Part shown: positions 1 to 13,798 of the stretch, one piece after another
How the letters are laid out: each line of letters opens with the position of its first letter
Numbering within the stretch: position 1 is the stretch's first letter
Source of the DNA: Mesaphorura yosii
Taxonomy: Eukaryota; Arthropoda; Collembola; Poduromorpha; Tullbergiidae
Assembly: GCA_009869945.1 (NCBI GenBank)
Contig: WIXG01000217.1
Location: 62,001 to 126,000, forward strand
Length of the DNA stretch: 64,000 nucleotides
Reading direction: 5' to 3'
Notes under the pieces: model-generated
The model's input: only the letters and a program-made list of their open reading frames with translations
What the model was told of the DNA's origin: nothing
Databases searched by the model: none
Position numbers and translations under genes: made by a program

Positions 1-3000
1 TATTTACGACGTGTTGTTGAATCGGCGCGGCGGTGCAATAATTACAGGCACTGCAACGCCGACGACCGTCACCGCTATTTATTAACCAAGCCGATCACGG
101 GCGAAAGAAGGGTTGAATATGTCATAATAAAAATTATGACAATGTTGATCGAGCAGAGACAAAAAACAAGATTTACATTTCAATGGGCTTGCCAATGCAT
201 TTACAATTTATTGTCTGGCCTTTCAGAACGGGACCGAGAACTCTGTATCAAGTTACACACTTTATAAAATATCCGACCATGGCATTGCATTGCTCTTGTT
301 GCTCTTGCTAATCGACGAAGATCTTCAGATTCTTTCTGCTTCTTTCAAGTCCCGAGCGACCGACTCGTCATCGTCATCCGTAATTTTTTGTCAAATGAAC
401 ATTGGCCGGCCCGACACCGATGACAATCCTGAATGCAAAAAACTCTTTCCCATTGTGCTGGTTCAATTGCGACAAGGGACAGGAAGCATACATTAATTCG
501 TGGGAATAGCAAAATATTCATCCCATTTTCATTCATTATGCACGAGATTCGAACCTTGCCTCACCTTAAATCGAGCTGGCTGGTTCCGAAAATGGACAAA
601 ATTGCGTGTTGTACGCCGCAGACGGCGAACAATGTGTCGAATATCACACGATATAAATAATAATCAAGCACAATTCAAACGCAATGCAGATGCAAAATTG
701 CAGATGCAGAGCCTTGATTTCTGATTAAATGGCTGGTGTAAATTTGAAGTGACACACAGACGATTAGGATTCGGCCCACTCGGTGCTTGCAGCTGTTCTC
801 TAATTGGCACAGCGCAATGATATAATTTCGACGAAGACGAAGACAGTCACGGAGATCGTGTAGCCATAAATCAAGTTTCAACTCAACGAGCTTGCCGAAG
901 CGATGCCAATCCACGACGCACCACGCACGATTCAAAACAAGACAAGTTTTTACGCGTATTGCGTAATCTCGGTAATCTCGAGTAAGAAATCACTCACTGG
1001 TCAACTGGTCAACTAAACATGGGCATTGAAATGTAACGAGCGAAATGTTATGCAACAACGTGCTGAATTATTGAGATTATTGACACCCAATTAGGAAAAG
1101 CAAGAAAGTGCGTTCGTGATCACGTTTAGGCTTTGTGTGAACTTTCACATGTTTTCTAAATGGGCCCATCGATTGAGTTTTGTCAACCAAGCAGCGGTTC
1201 GAGTATCAAAGCCAATTGAAATCTCAAAATTTTGGCCTGAATTCCTCGGTTGCATTTCCAAAACCGTGGGACCTGCGACTTGATAGCTTTGATACGATAA
1301 ACGGCTAACAATAAATTCACAATAATTACGAAATTCCAAACTCAAAACCAGTGATTTTAGATCCGGCCTTAGAATTTCGAGATAAGAGTGGCAGCCAGTC
1401 AAGTATTGCATTTTTTGTGTAGCTGCGGCCTGCAGGGACCTGACATCCGATCATAACAACTGAAAAATGGCTGTATTGGGTTTCAAGCGGATCCAGTGTT
1501 CATTGTGCAGCGACAGCGGTTGCATGTCTCCGGGAGTCCTGGACCGAACGTCGCGTCGCATCGCGTCCTGGTGATTCAATCTCCGATTAAACTACTGATT
1601 AAGGTAAGGGTTAGTCGGTCAACTGAATTTGTGAGCCTGCGACCTGCGAGCCGAGCATGTTAATTGAGATTTATGCCTGTCCTACTCTTGCAGCAATCGA
1701 TTTTCCAGCCAATCATTTCGGAATTCGGAAGTGTCACCATTTCCTTGTTCGTTCCACGGCTCCAAATAACTTCTCATCAAAATTCAATTTTGCCCGAGCC
1801 GGAGGCAGGAAGAAATTGCGCAATAATGATGCAGATGCAATGATCTTTCATCACCGCCGTCGTGCCGTGCAGCAGCAGCAGTTCATTATCAGCATTATTA
1901 TGATTGTCAAATTCAGTGCAGGTCTGGATAAAAGAGACAAACTACTCGCATTGTTCGGAAAATAGGAAATCAATACACTGCACTGCCAGCTTGTACGACT
2001 CGCATGTGATGTGACAGACAGAACAATGATACAGCACAATCACAATGCACAAAAGGACGACGAAGAAAAGATCGGGCCCATAATGGTTAATAATGACTGG
2101 GGACAGGAAGGAGGACAAATGTCACTTAAACCCAACGACGACGAAAGAATCGGAATAAAGCCCAAAAGCAAATATTCTACACGCTGCTGTGAGCTTTAAG
2201 TGCAGCTCAACAATCGACATGAACATGAACATATTAGCCCAGGAGAAGAATCTCCGCTTTTCCACGAATCGAACTACGAATAAGATTGAAATCTGCCCCA
2301 TTCAACATTCATCCGGCGGAGCAGCAGTAGTAAAAAAAAAAACATTGACAATTGACAGGCGGTTGAATTCAGCGTTCTCTGAGGGCCGACCGGCACCGAC
2401 ACGACACTCGATGATGCTGCTTCTTTTTATGACGGCTGATTTGATTTTGATCGAGACTCGAGTGCGAGTCACAGTCGCATTGACCCGGGGCAATCTTTCT
2501 TAATACTCAATTTCTGCCTTGTGCCTTCTGCTTTTGCCAGCTTGAGTCCACTTAATTTAGTAAATTGAATAATAACTCGTAACGCTTCTTCTCTCGTGAC
2601 AGTCGTCAACTCCGTTAAATGTCCCACCGTTTGAGTCAGTAATTACGATGCCAATTAAAATTACACGCATTTTTAACAATGACGGGCAGACGAGAGATGG
2701 AAATGCTTTAGGGCAATTTGTTCCAGTTTTACGCTAACGCTAATACTAACGCATATTTTACGGGAAAATAAAAAAAACTCGATACCCGTCGTTGTCGTGT
2801 CGTTTCTACCAACAGACTCCTTGCCATAATAAGCCAGACGAAGTTTATTTAGTTGACACACGACAATGCAACAAAACTGAGACCCGAAACCTTTATTTAT
2901 TTGTTACAATTCGTAACAGCAGCGAGTGCGACTGTCAAAGTTTCTCTTTCATTGTACGCGTACAAAGTACTAATGATGTGCTAATAAGGCCCCACGTCCC

Positions 3001-5674
3001 ACGATCATTCAATGCAATGGACGAATTTTATGAACTCAATCCTGGAAAGCGTATGCACGTAAAAATCAGAGGGCTCATTGTCCCACGTCGTCGTCGTCGT
3101 CAGCGAGTCAAATTTCCGGTTCGGCTCAGCTCTAAACTGAACCGAATCTTGTCGTCGTCGCCGTGTGTGAGCCATGCGTTTATTTATTCCCAAACGTATT
3201 TTCATACAGGCGAAATTGGATTATTGCCTCTCTCGTACGCACTCGCATTGTCCTCGTGTCCCCAGCCGCCCGGCGATCTTCTGCACTCTTCGAAGTAACA
3301 TAGCATTGACACTGTAACAGCTTATTTTCTAGTTGAAGTGAGCTAATTTCCATTACAAAAATAAAATTGGCCCGAAGCAGGGCGGAAAATTCATGTCGCG
3401 TCTCTCCCAGCATATTTCAATCTCCATATTCTTGATTAAAAGACGAAATCGAGTTAGGCCGGGCTAAATTCCTACTTCGTTTGGAATTCCTTGCTCGAAT
3501 TGGTTTGGTGCCCTTGTAAATTCAATAAACACTAGCAGGATTCTCCTTTCCTAAGTAAGTTCAATGTCAGCACTTACAATTTGAAAGGACCAACGACTTT
3601 GTCAACCAAACCAAGTCACTGAACCAAATATTCTGATCCTTTGAGCCACTGCATGGATTTGTCTGATCTTCCCTGCTGGACTCCATTCAGAGCTGAAAGG
3701 CTGAAAGAGTAGGAAGATCACTTCAATTAAATGTCGCCTCTTGAGTTTTGAAAGAGCTCTCTCATTTGGCCTTCCCCTTTTAAGCCAGTGCAAATTTTTT
3801 CGCTTCATTGAAACCTGAAGGAGAGGGTTGACAAATTTTAATCCACTGCAATGAAATGCAAAGCGACGAAAGCATCTTTTCCGTTTTCAGAACCCTTTTC
3901 GGATTCCGACTGTGTTTGTGTACCTTACATTAACAAATTCTATTCATCCTCGCCTTGCATCCCAAATCAGTTCATCATTTGTCCTCATTGTCGGTGTCTG
4001 CTCAGACGAATATTTGATCCACTTTTGATATTCTCCGTCGAGTCGACCAGAGTTAAGGGACGCATTTAAGCCGTTTGCATTTCAGGGCTTCTTTCTTTGC
4101 ATGAAAATTTCGTCATTTCTTAAGAAACTCTGCCACGCATCTGGACAAACAACAACCCAGTGTGCCTGCCCATTACATAATTGCAATCTTTGAGTCTCCG
4201 TCCGTCCGGCCGGCTTTCTTATTCTCATGACCGCAAATTATGTAATCCATCATCATCAAGATCAACATTACATGGAAATGCGTACGCAGTCCTGCCCTTG
4301 CCTGATATTTAGCTGAGTTGCTTTGGTTCGTCGTGCGTGTGTGCGTTTTGGTCGAGTTCGAATGAAATGAAATGTTTCGTTTTCGAAATTCTCAAATAGC
4401 TCGATTACACGCATACGCATGGAGCAAGGCTGGGAATTAGGAAATCGAAATCTCACATGCAAAGCATGTTTAACTCGGGAAAATAATTACCAAATATGAA
4501 AACTTTTCATCATGTATCGACATTGCGAGTAAAAATGTAAATTCAGAAATAGACTGACTCCTTTCTCAGACCTTTCGTGCGTATTTGCTTAGACTGCGAC
4601 TGTGGCTGGACGTGGATTTTTGTGGGCTGCTCGACGAAAGGAAAATTATTACCTAATCCATTATCTCTATAATTAACTCCACGCAACCGTGGCGAGTTTA
4701 CCTACAAAAGTAAACACAGACGCAATTAAAAGTGAGTACGGGTAAAAAGTGCTCGTTCGGAGGTGGATAAATTATTGAATGAATCGACAAGCATCATGAA
4801 TAACTCGGATGCGGTAATTATTTATTGACTACACGCAGTACAAAATTAACAAGCCCACAGTCGATTGTTGGTTTTCAGTTTTCTCTTCGTTGATGCAGTC
4901 GAATCCGTCAACCTTCTGCCGCTGCCGTGGCTTGGCTCGGCTCCTTGAGGCGTTCGTGGTCACAGAATTTACATTCCTCCACTGTTAACTTGGCCCGAAC
5001 CTGTTTTTTGCCTTGCGAGCCGTGTTTTTCTCCAGATGTAAATTATTCACATAATTATGGACATGTGGTTCGAGATATCGAAATCAACACCAACCAGCCG
5101 CGTCGGATTTAATGAATTGACCCAAAATACCTTGACTGGAGTTAAATTCACTGCCCTGCATAGAGTTAATCAGATCCCGAGATCGTACACATAATTTCCT
5201 GTTGCAATTGTAGGCAGGGAAAGGAAAGAATCCAACTCTAATGAGCTTAACTCCATTCCTTTATTGTACGTGTACGCGTACGCGAGCCCCGACGACCCAG
5301 TTCAGATTTATAGACGAGATTGCCAACGCTTGCCGTAAATAAAATTATACGACTTCCTAAAATGAAATTATAAAACACCTCCCAACTGAGCTCCTTTCCA
5401 TGCGTGGCCATGGTTGGACCTGGCCGGCCATAATAAAATCATTTTGTTTTTACTGCGACTGCGCTGATAAAATCTTCAAAACTTTCAATTCTTCGTGGCA
5501 TTCGCGTTCGTGTCTTGGTTGCCTTCATTTTATTAACCGACTGGTGAGTTGATGTGTTGTTCATGCTTAATTAAATTAACCACACCGTCGCGTCGCGTCA
5601 TTTCACTTTGCACGGAATCCTCAAACCAATTGTCAATTATCAGTTATCAGTGTCATTCATTCGAGCAAGTGACG
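1..5674. other. Gene-poor stretch, no supported gene
   Basis: A plus-strand frame is open from base 1 to a stop at 265-267 (88 codons), so a gene entering from the left cannot be excluded. The longest other plus frame outside Toll, 2792-3298, has 168 codons and a good acceptor-like site before it (TTTCTACCAACAG), but nothing else supports it. A GTAAGG/TTGCAG pair at 1602 and 1692 also frames an open stretch. None is called. Confidence 0.5.
3086..3100 (+). repeat. (CGT)5 microsatellite
   Basis: Five exact CGT units. They fall inside a 168-codon open frame (2792-3298) that I did not call as a gene. Confidence 0.9.
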
Positions 5675-6065
5675 ATGGCAAAATTGATAGCGGATCAGCT
5701 CAGGTAAGATAATTGCGTGCTAAATTCGCCTGTTACGTTGCAATTTGACTGATTTCCGACTTGAAAATTGTTCGTCAAACCCCATATGAAATCCTCAGAA
5801 GAATTTCTTAAGTTTCCTCGATTGAAGACAACCGCAACTAAATCGCAAGCTCTTTGCCTTTTATCCTTGCAGGCGTTGGAAACCGGAACTAATTTTATGG
5901 CGAGTGCATAATTTACGATTGACAATTTGTACAAAGGAAATGAAAGCGTTGAAAACATCAATCACCGGCCATCCTGGCTATGGTGGCGGTGGTGGAGGAG
6001 CGAGGCTGCAGCCGCAGCCTGAAATGGACGCTGACGAAAGGCGTACGAGTGTTAACGACAACTGA
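5675..6065 (+). CDS. Candidate two-exon small gene, 73 aa, glycine run, unknown function
   Basis: Proposed join 5675-5703, 5873-6065. The ATG has a strong context (A at -3, G at +4) and opens MAKLIADQL before a near-consensus CAG|GTAAGA donor. The 169 bp intron ends in a clear pyrimidine tract, TTTTATCCTTGCAG. The phase-2 join continues RRWKPELILWRVHNLRL and stays open for 63 codons, passing a six-glycine run and ending RRTSVNDN. No signal peptide or known motif is visible and no exact AATAAA lies close downstream. The first exon is short, so the model leans on splice-site quality. A regulatory or chance origin remains possible. Confidence 0.33.
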
Positions 6066-9000
6066 AGGCAACTTGTGGGCTGTGGTGATTGATGTAAACG
6101 CTATTGATCGCCTAAGTCTTGATTGCGATGATATCTCGCACGTTATGAAATTAATAATTCATGCGTAATAATCCATCATAAATCCTAAAATGGAAATCGC
6201 AGTGCTGCGCGGGTGAGAAAGCCCATCGAAGGCTCGAAGTATCGAAGTCAACTCAATTATTTATTGCACAACCTCCGGCGCAGGCCGGCCTGATTTAGTA
6301 CCAACTTGCTGACTTGCTAATTGCATTGCGGATTTACAGATAAACGGACAATCCGTGGTTTTCCCATACCTGTCTGCTGTGTCTCTTCATCATTTTGAGA
6401 TCTTTCGATTCGAATCTGCCAAGCAGAATTCAATTCAATGCTTATCATTTTACATTTTACCAAGAAACCGAGCCGCAGCCGAGAGCCGAGATTTGGCGTT
6501 ATTCTGGCCGTAAAGAGACCACCTGTGTGAACCGTTTGAATAAGCAAAGGAAATTGCGTCCTCATCCTCATCACGTCATTATATCATCGTTTATATTAAT
6601 TCTCTTCCTGTATCGTTTAAGACTCAGTTTTCTTTTCTAAATGTTGTCAAATCAAATCGCAATCGCGCAGCGTTTTCTTGTATGCATTCTTTCTCTTGAC
6701 AGAATTCAGACTCGGCTCGAGATTCACAAACAACGGAAGATTTGACGCAGCGCTCCATTCATTTCCCTTTCTTCGACGTGAAGTGAATGACGGCCACGGA
6801 CGGAGTCGAAGGAGAAGAGAAAGATGAGAATAAGAATCTCTTTATGCCTACATTACAGCATGAAGAAGTCACAACAATATTAATGTACACAGATTTTGAT
6901 AATGGAACTAAAACCCTTTTCATTTATTATTCATATTCACATTCTGCCTCACACTTCGCTTTGCTGTGCTGTGCCTTTTCTCAATTGAAGTGGAGAATAA
7001 TAGATTTATACGAAAATGTAAATAATATTTCTTATTACTGACTTAACATGTGGTCCACTGACTGCCATTGTATTCTGTGCGTCTGCAAAAGTCATGCTGC
7101 TGCCACCCAATCGCAGTTCCCAAGCTGGCCAAGCCAGGAATTCGTCTTCGTCTGGTATCTTCCGTCTAAGAATTCTCTCATTCTTAAGAATGAACATAAC
7201 TTAGAAAAATGAATATGCCATGGATTCTTTTGTTTGTGCGCTGAAAATCAAGATTCAAGTATTCAGATTCTGAGTAGCTTCATTTGAGGATTTTACAAAA
7301 TTCTTGTCTGGCTACTGGTTTTGGTTTCCATTTACGAATGCCAAATAATGCGTTTTTCCAAAATCTCTGCCCAGAAAGCCAAAGCCCTTAACAGGATTAC
7401 GCCTGCGTGCGTCCGTCCTTGGAGTTGCATCCTGGATGAAGTAAAGCACGTCTGATTCGAGATACATCTGAAACAATTAAATTACGCATTGCACAGCATT
7501 TTCTGTCCCATTTAGTCTAATCCTTGTTGACAAAACCTCTCGTACGCGTACGCGTAATAAGGAAGCAGTCGAGTCGCTAAGCTCCAGCAACCAGCAGGAG
7601 AAATATGAACTCACTCGGAAACAAAAGCCAGCCGTACTTTTTTATTATGTGGAAAATTATAATCCGCAAAATGAATGTACGCTGCAGTCCATTTTCCCAT
7701 CATTCCCCAAATATTTTGTATAAACTTGACAATAAAGGACAAATTCGAACGATGTAATTTCATTCCCTTTCAGGCCGAGCAAAGTATTTGGGCTGAGGCT
7801 TAATTTTTTGTACCAAATCTACTTATTATGTAACCCAGCATCAGCGGGCAACGAGCAACGAGCAGCAGGGCATTGCCTGTGACATATTTGTTGGCAAGAT
7901 TATTTATTTGTTGTTTTTGTTCACTGCCCGAACTCAAATCTCAGACGCGCACTGCATTTCCTTATTCTACGAATACGGACACGAATAAAAGGTGTGCGCA
8001 TAATCAGGCAGGCATGATCTTTAGAAATATTTAATAAAATACGCTCTCCGTAAGAGTCCGCGCAGCCCTCGATTGAATTGAATTGCCCACACCTCATGTG
8101 GCAAAACGCCACAGATTAATTTAATGATTAGCCAAGGCCCGACGGGAAGGCTGCATACTTTGTATCATTCGAAAAAGATTTACTCGCTCTTAAAATATAT
8201 ACTACACTCGTGTTTCTAAAGCGATGCTCGTACTCGTACGGGCATGCAGGAGAAAATACCTTTATGAAGGATGGATCAAAGAGCATCCATAAATTCCATC
8301 ATTCATAGTGCGAGCGAGTCTGCCGGAGTCTCAGGCAAGAATTTGAGGTCCGTACTCGCAAGGGAGTGCCCACAGCCTGCACGGCACGGCACAGCACAGC
8401 ACAAGCCAAGAATTTTAAATTTAAATTTTTGTTGAGGTGTCAAATTGATGAGCAGATGAATCGAGAGAGAACAATCTCCGTCGTCGACCGAGGAATTCAT
8501 CACGACGCTGCTGCGCTGCAGATGTGTAACCAAACACAATGATACTACAAATTATGATCTCGTATGCTACAAGCCGAGCGCTGCAAGGCGGCACGAGTTT
8601 AATTCGTTGTGGAGCGGAGCAACGCAGGCAACGCCACAACGCCAGAATGAATTTTGGTTAGACTTTGACTTGGAATCTGTCTCTAATCGATAACAGGATC
8701 AAGAACGAGATTTGAGATTCCAGGCTCGTCATCACAGCCGCACAGCGGCTTACAATAAAAGAAATCAGTCAAGCAATGCGGTAAGCAACTCATCTTTCAC
8801 TTTGAATTAATCTGGAGTCTGGACATGTGTCTTGTGTCTGTGTCTTTTGTTCACTCAAACTATGTAATTGTGGTTGTAATGATGATTAGCTGGTTATTTA
8901 TGCCACGCCGAGCAACAATAGTGCACATTGGACGCATTGCGTTGGCGTAAAGATCAACTGAATTCCTGGCTTGACTTGGTCTCATGAAGGCGCGAAACTG

Positions 9001-12000
9001 TTGGTATTCAAATTAGAATAGCAATCACGAATTACGATTACCTGAAACAATACACATCTTATCAGTTCACTTGTGCCCGCTGCACACATTCTGCATCCGC
9101 ACGCTGTCCATCCAGGTCCAATAATTCATTTTCTTGCCTGTCTGCCGCTTGAGGATGATGTTGAAGATTACGGTGATGAAGGATTCAGTTTAAATTTCGT
9201 AACAGCATGATTACCTCACAAACAATGGTCCCTGTTAACAATAATAATTAAAATTTTGATGGTGGTGGTGTTGAGTGCTTGACGGACTTCTTTCGCCTCA
9301 CAACAACACACAATGCAAGGCGGATGCGGATCTCCATCTCCAAAATCCACAGAGTGCACAGAAACATTTCTTCGTAGTGTACGATTTAAATTTAAATTAA
9401 TGAGATGAGGAGGAAGGAGAAGAAAGAAGACTCATTGAAAGAAGAGAGAAAAGGAGTCCAGCAAAAAGCCAAAGGGTTATTAAAGGCAAAGGTGGCATTG
9501 CTCAGTCAGCAGCCAGCATCTGCCTGCCTGAAATATTATAATTTGATTTTTCTCGAGGAGAGGTTACACCTGTGTCACGACAAGACGCAGTTTGATTTCA
9601 TCAGGCAGATTAAATGGAGAGAAAAATTGAAACAGCACGCAAACCGAATAATAATACAAATACGAATACGAATACTCCGAGGCCAAGTGCAAGAAATGAG
9701 CTCGCAGTCAAAGTCAAATTGAGTGACTGACATGCGGAGATGCGGAAAGAGACTTGCCTATTAATCTGCCCTGTTTTATTAACCGTACTTCGATTAACTT
9801 GGACTTATTCAATTACAGAGAACGAACACAGAAAATTTGTCTCACGAAACCCAACACTTTGAAGGCAAAAAGTTCGGGTCAGAGTTTCAGTTTTGGGTGC
9901 GGCCGTCTTTCTTCACCTTCTGAGGAACAGGTATTTTTAGCCGTGACTCGATTATGATGAATCAGTGACCGTAGCTGACAATTCACCGTGACCATCAAAT
10001 TTCTCTTCTTTATTGCAGCATTGTCTGCGACCTGCACCGCCCGCGCCCAAAACCATTAGGCTCTATCCTGAACCGTTTTAGGAACAAATGGAATGACAAT
10101 TCAAAATGAAAGCGAAAAGACGCGTAATCGCTGTCGCAGATCGCAGTCGCTTCGATGAAGAAAGAAGATGAAGACGATTTGACAATTTCAGGAAAATTAC
10201 AGGTCAAATTCTGAGCAGCCACGCCACAGCCACAGCCTTTTGCATTGTTGGCGCTGGTGTTAATAAAGGTTTCCGAGTCAGTTTTCTCATGCAATAAAAT
10301 AAAAAAGATGGTTCTCATCTCATTTATCATTGTTATTTTTATTGTTGTGTTCCCCTTCGACTGACTCGACTCGTCTTATTTCCCAAAGTGACAATACGCA
10401 CACACAAAAGAATTGTGGCCTGGCTTGGCCGTGCAGTGCCATAGCAGAGCAGAACGGTGCGGGTGTCGGTCGGTCGGTTACTTCACATTCACACTTTAAC
10501 CATGTTTTGTCAGCAGGGTGGAATAGTGGCTGACTGTGGCTTGGCTTGTAATGGATACATTCCAACTTTATGCATGCCCGTCGTTATCATAACTTACTTC
10601 CTAACAAGCAGCTCGATATGTGGTACGATATAGCCTGGACCGACAAGGGCATGGGAAAATTGAAGAATATCCAGCGTGCTTAGAAAAATTTGGGGCTCAG
10701 CATCAGCAGAAATGCTCATGCATTCTGCCCGTGCCGAGTCATCATAGAAAAGGTATTTTATCTCCAAATGATCGTGGCAAGCCAATTTGGCACGTTGACG
10801 CTTTCTTCCTTGTGAGGAAGGATTAAAATTTGCTGATGGAGCCGGAACCTGAGCGAAATTCTTCTTCGTTAGGCTACCATTAGTCGCAGCCACAAATCGT
10901 GCGAGTGTGAATTTGATACGATACGAGCGAGTAATTTAGCCCACCACCCAGCAGCCAGCAGAATCTGGCACATAATTCATAAGCAGCCGGAGACTGCACT
11001 GGTGAATGGATGCAATCACAGCGGGCAGCCTTTTAAGAATCGTAATTCGTACGCGATGCAATGGGGAGCCATGGCCGTACTTGGAAATGCAGAGATCATA
11101 ACTTATTCTAATTGCTCACCGGCATAAAAATGCTCGTAAGTCATGACATTAATTTCCCTCGTAATTATGCGACCATTATGTGCTTGAGGTTTATTTAAAC
11201 AATCGAGTGGCTAAAAGAAACCAGCCAGATGCGATGCGAAAATGCTGCCGCAAAGAGCAAAAGCAATTGACAATCGTCATCGTCGATTAACCGTCGACTG
11301 TTGACCGACCGACGCGTTCGAGTTCGAGAGGAGGACAAAGCTGCGCAAAGAGTGGTTGAGAACATAATTGCAGCTATAAATATTAAAATAATCTTTCATG
11401 ATGCAGCAAAAAATCAGCTTGGAACTTTCATGGAGTTCATTTATATTTATTATGTAAGCCAGGCCACAATGGCCATAATTTAAAAGCGTGTAATGTACCT
11501 GCGCCTCCAGCGAGCAGGGAAGCGATGAGCCGACTTGACGTGCAATCGGAGTCATTCGTTTCTGAATAAATCAGACAGACGAGTTACGGATTACGGACTA
11601 CGATACGAATTTGTAATTCCAAATGTGCCCTACACAGAATAAAAGAAGAAGAAAGAGAAACATTGACAGAGCATTGAGCTTGGCAATGACTCGGCAATCG
11701 AAAAGAATTTGTTGGCTGTCTCGTCGTTCTCACCGATTGCAATATTGTAAAAGAGATTAAGGGCTTTCTGGCTAAGCACTGCAAATAAATGACTGCCACT
11801 GCGACGTTGTTTTTCTCCAATAAAACGAGCTAGCGACTCGCGACTTAGCGCAATCAAGAAATGAAACCAAATCAAATTAAATTCAGCTCCAGTTTTAGCT
11901 TGGAGGAATTGGCAATAAAAGTGCGTGAGTTTCAGTATTTGGCAGCGTAGACCGTGAACGACTGCAAAAACACGGCCAGCAGCATAAAAGTTAATCGCCT

Positions 12001-13764
12001 CACTATAAAGCACTCAAAAGGTATTCAGACTTGACATGGCGAGATTAGAAACCCGACTTGACTCGAGTTCTACTTTCCAGCTTCTTCCATTCTCGCGCGG
12101 GATTAATTTTAATGTAGAGATTTTACTCTAAAAAAGCCACGAGCCACGAAGTCGTTTTCTGTCACAAAAAAGAATTCGAATTAAATCCCAATTCGAAAGA
12201 ATTGCACAAAGCGTAAAGAACGCGAAATGGCGGAGAAAGAATTTTATTATGTCGTGCGTGCTTCGTGCGTATTTCAGAAATATTTTCACCCAGTCGCGTC
12301 CCACAAAGATTCATATTCGTTTTCGTTTTAAATATTCATAACTTGAGGTTATGAATTTGTTTCCTTTATTCTGCCTTTGCCTTTGTAGAATGATGAAAGC
12401 CAAATCCGAAGCCAAGCTAGCGAAGAAAGAATTCAATGAACAATTCCAGGCGTCGTGCTATGGATCCACATGAGGCAATGGCAGGCAAACAATGCACACT
12501 AAAAGATAAATACCGGAGATAAGAGCCGGCCGAGGAAATTAGCTTCGGTTTCTTCTTTCTTCGCGTGTGCTTGTGCCTTGTCTCTTGTGCCCTGAAACTA
12601 CACGAATTCTTCTGGCCTGGTCATCGAATGAATGGGCAGGCGGGCAGAGCAAATGAGGAAAGTGCGCGTTCGCATTCCAATTTCGAATTTAAATTACTTT
12701 GTGGTCGCAGGTCTTGGCTCGTTAATTAATTACTTATGACTTCGCTGCGGCAAGGGCGTCAACGCAAAAGGCGAAACTTTATTGGCATGTAAGAGCAAAC
12801 CGGACTCATAATCATAAAAAGTTAGTGTTACGACTTACATTATCATTTATGCTTCATGGGAAGTGAATGCCATAGCGTAATGCGTAAGAAGGAAGCTCTC
12901 ACAAAAGATTATGACTTCTCATTGTGAATAATTAATTCGGAAAGAAAACTTCGACGCTTCTGACGTGAATTCTAAAGAATTAAAACAAATCTTGGCCGAT
13001 AAGGCCTTTTTCCTAACTACTCTTTGAATTTAGACAACAGACAAGGAATCGACGTCAAAATCCGGGATTCATTCATTACGCATGCATGCCCGCATGCATC
13101 GACGGTGATGAGATTATGATTCGGGCCCCGCACTGCAAACTGCAAATATTGAATGTCATGTCTGCTGCGACTGCGACTTCGACTGTGTAAACAAGCACAA
13201 GGCGCGTTGTAAAAGATGTGGATGTAATTTTAGCCTTACAATTTGTGTTCTTGGACTTGTACCTCATTTTTATTAATATTGATAAAGAATGTGATGACTA
13301 ATTATATGGTTATGGTCCATGCAGACCGATGGGAGAAAGAAAGAAAAATGATGACTCTGCTTTTATTCCCTGCATATCGCATCGCATCGCAATCGCACAT
13401 GTGATTTGTGATTGCATCATCGTCATAACTGGCAGTATCGAGAAAAGGCAATAATTAAATTCTACACAGAAAAGGCTGGATTCTATTTATACGATCTGCG
13501 TCTAGACTTCGGCATTCGGTGGCATTGGCTTTGGTATTGGCGAAATGACAGTAGCAAATATACAAAATACACTTTGAATTGTCAGAATGAAGTTTGTATT
13601 CATATTCATGCAGGATTGTTTAACAAGAAATCACACCACGTCGCTTCTGTAATCTGTCTATAATGAAATCTTGGACCTGAGAACTGAGAAAAGAAGATGA
13701 AGAACAACGAACAATAAAAACAAATAATGGGACTCAACATGGAAAGGGTTCAATGACAATAATG

Positions 13765-13798
13765 ACAAATGCGCTACACATATGTGTAGCGTATTTGT
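13765..13798. repeat. 34 bp near-perfect palindrome
   Basis: The core CGCTACACAT at 13772-13781 is followed directly by its reverse complement at 13782-13791. After one mismatched pair (13771/13792, a G-U pair in RNA) symmetry resumes for six more bases each side. No unpaired loop is present. It lies outside any gene model. Confidence 0.9.

Noticed and set aside
540-600. TTCGAA-containing element resembling a tRNA T-arm on the minus strand (GGTTCGAATC)
   Set aside because: The flanking bases do not form a T-stem and there are no D, anticodon or acceptor stems.
1445-1845. Possible two-exon gene using GTAAGG at 1602 and an acceptor ending TACTCTTGCAG near 1692
   Set aside because: The splice sites look good and phase 0 stays open, but two different frames before the donor read equally well and no start or poly(A) signal supports either.
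10594-10893. 99-codon minus frame ending near a GTAAGT donor
   Set aside because: The plus strand across the same bases is also open and protein-like. No acceptor or partner exon was found.
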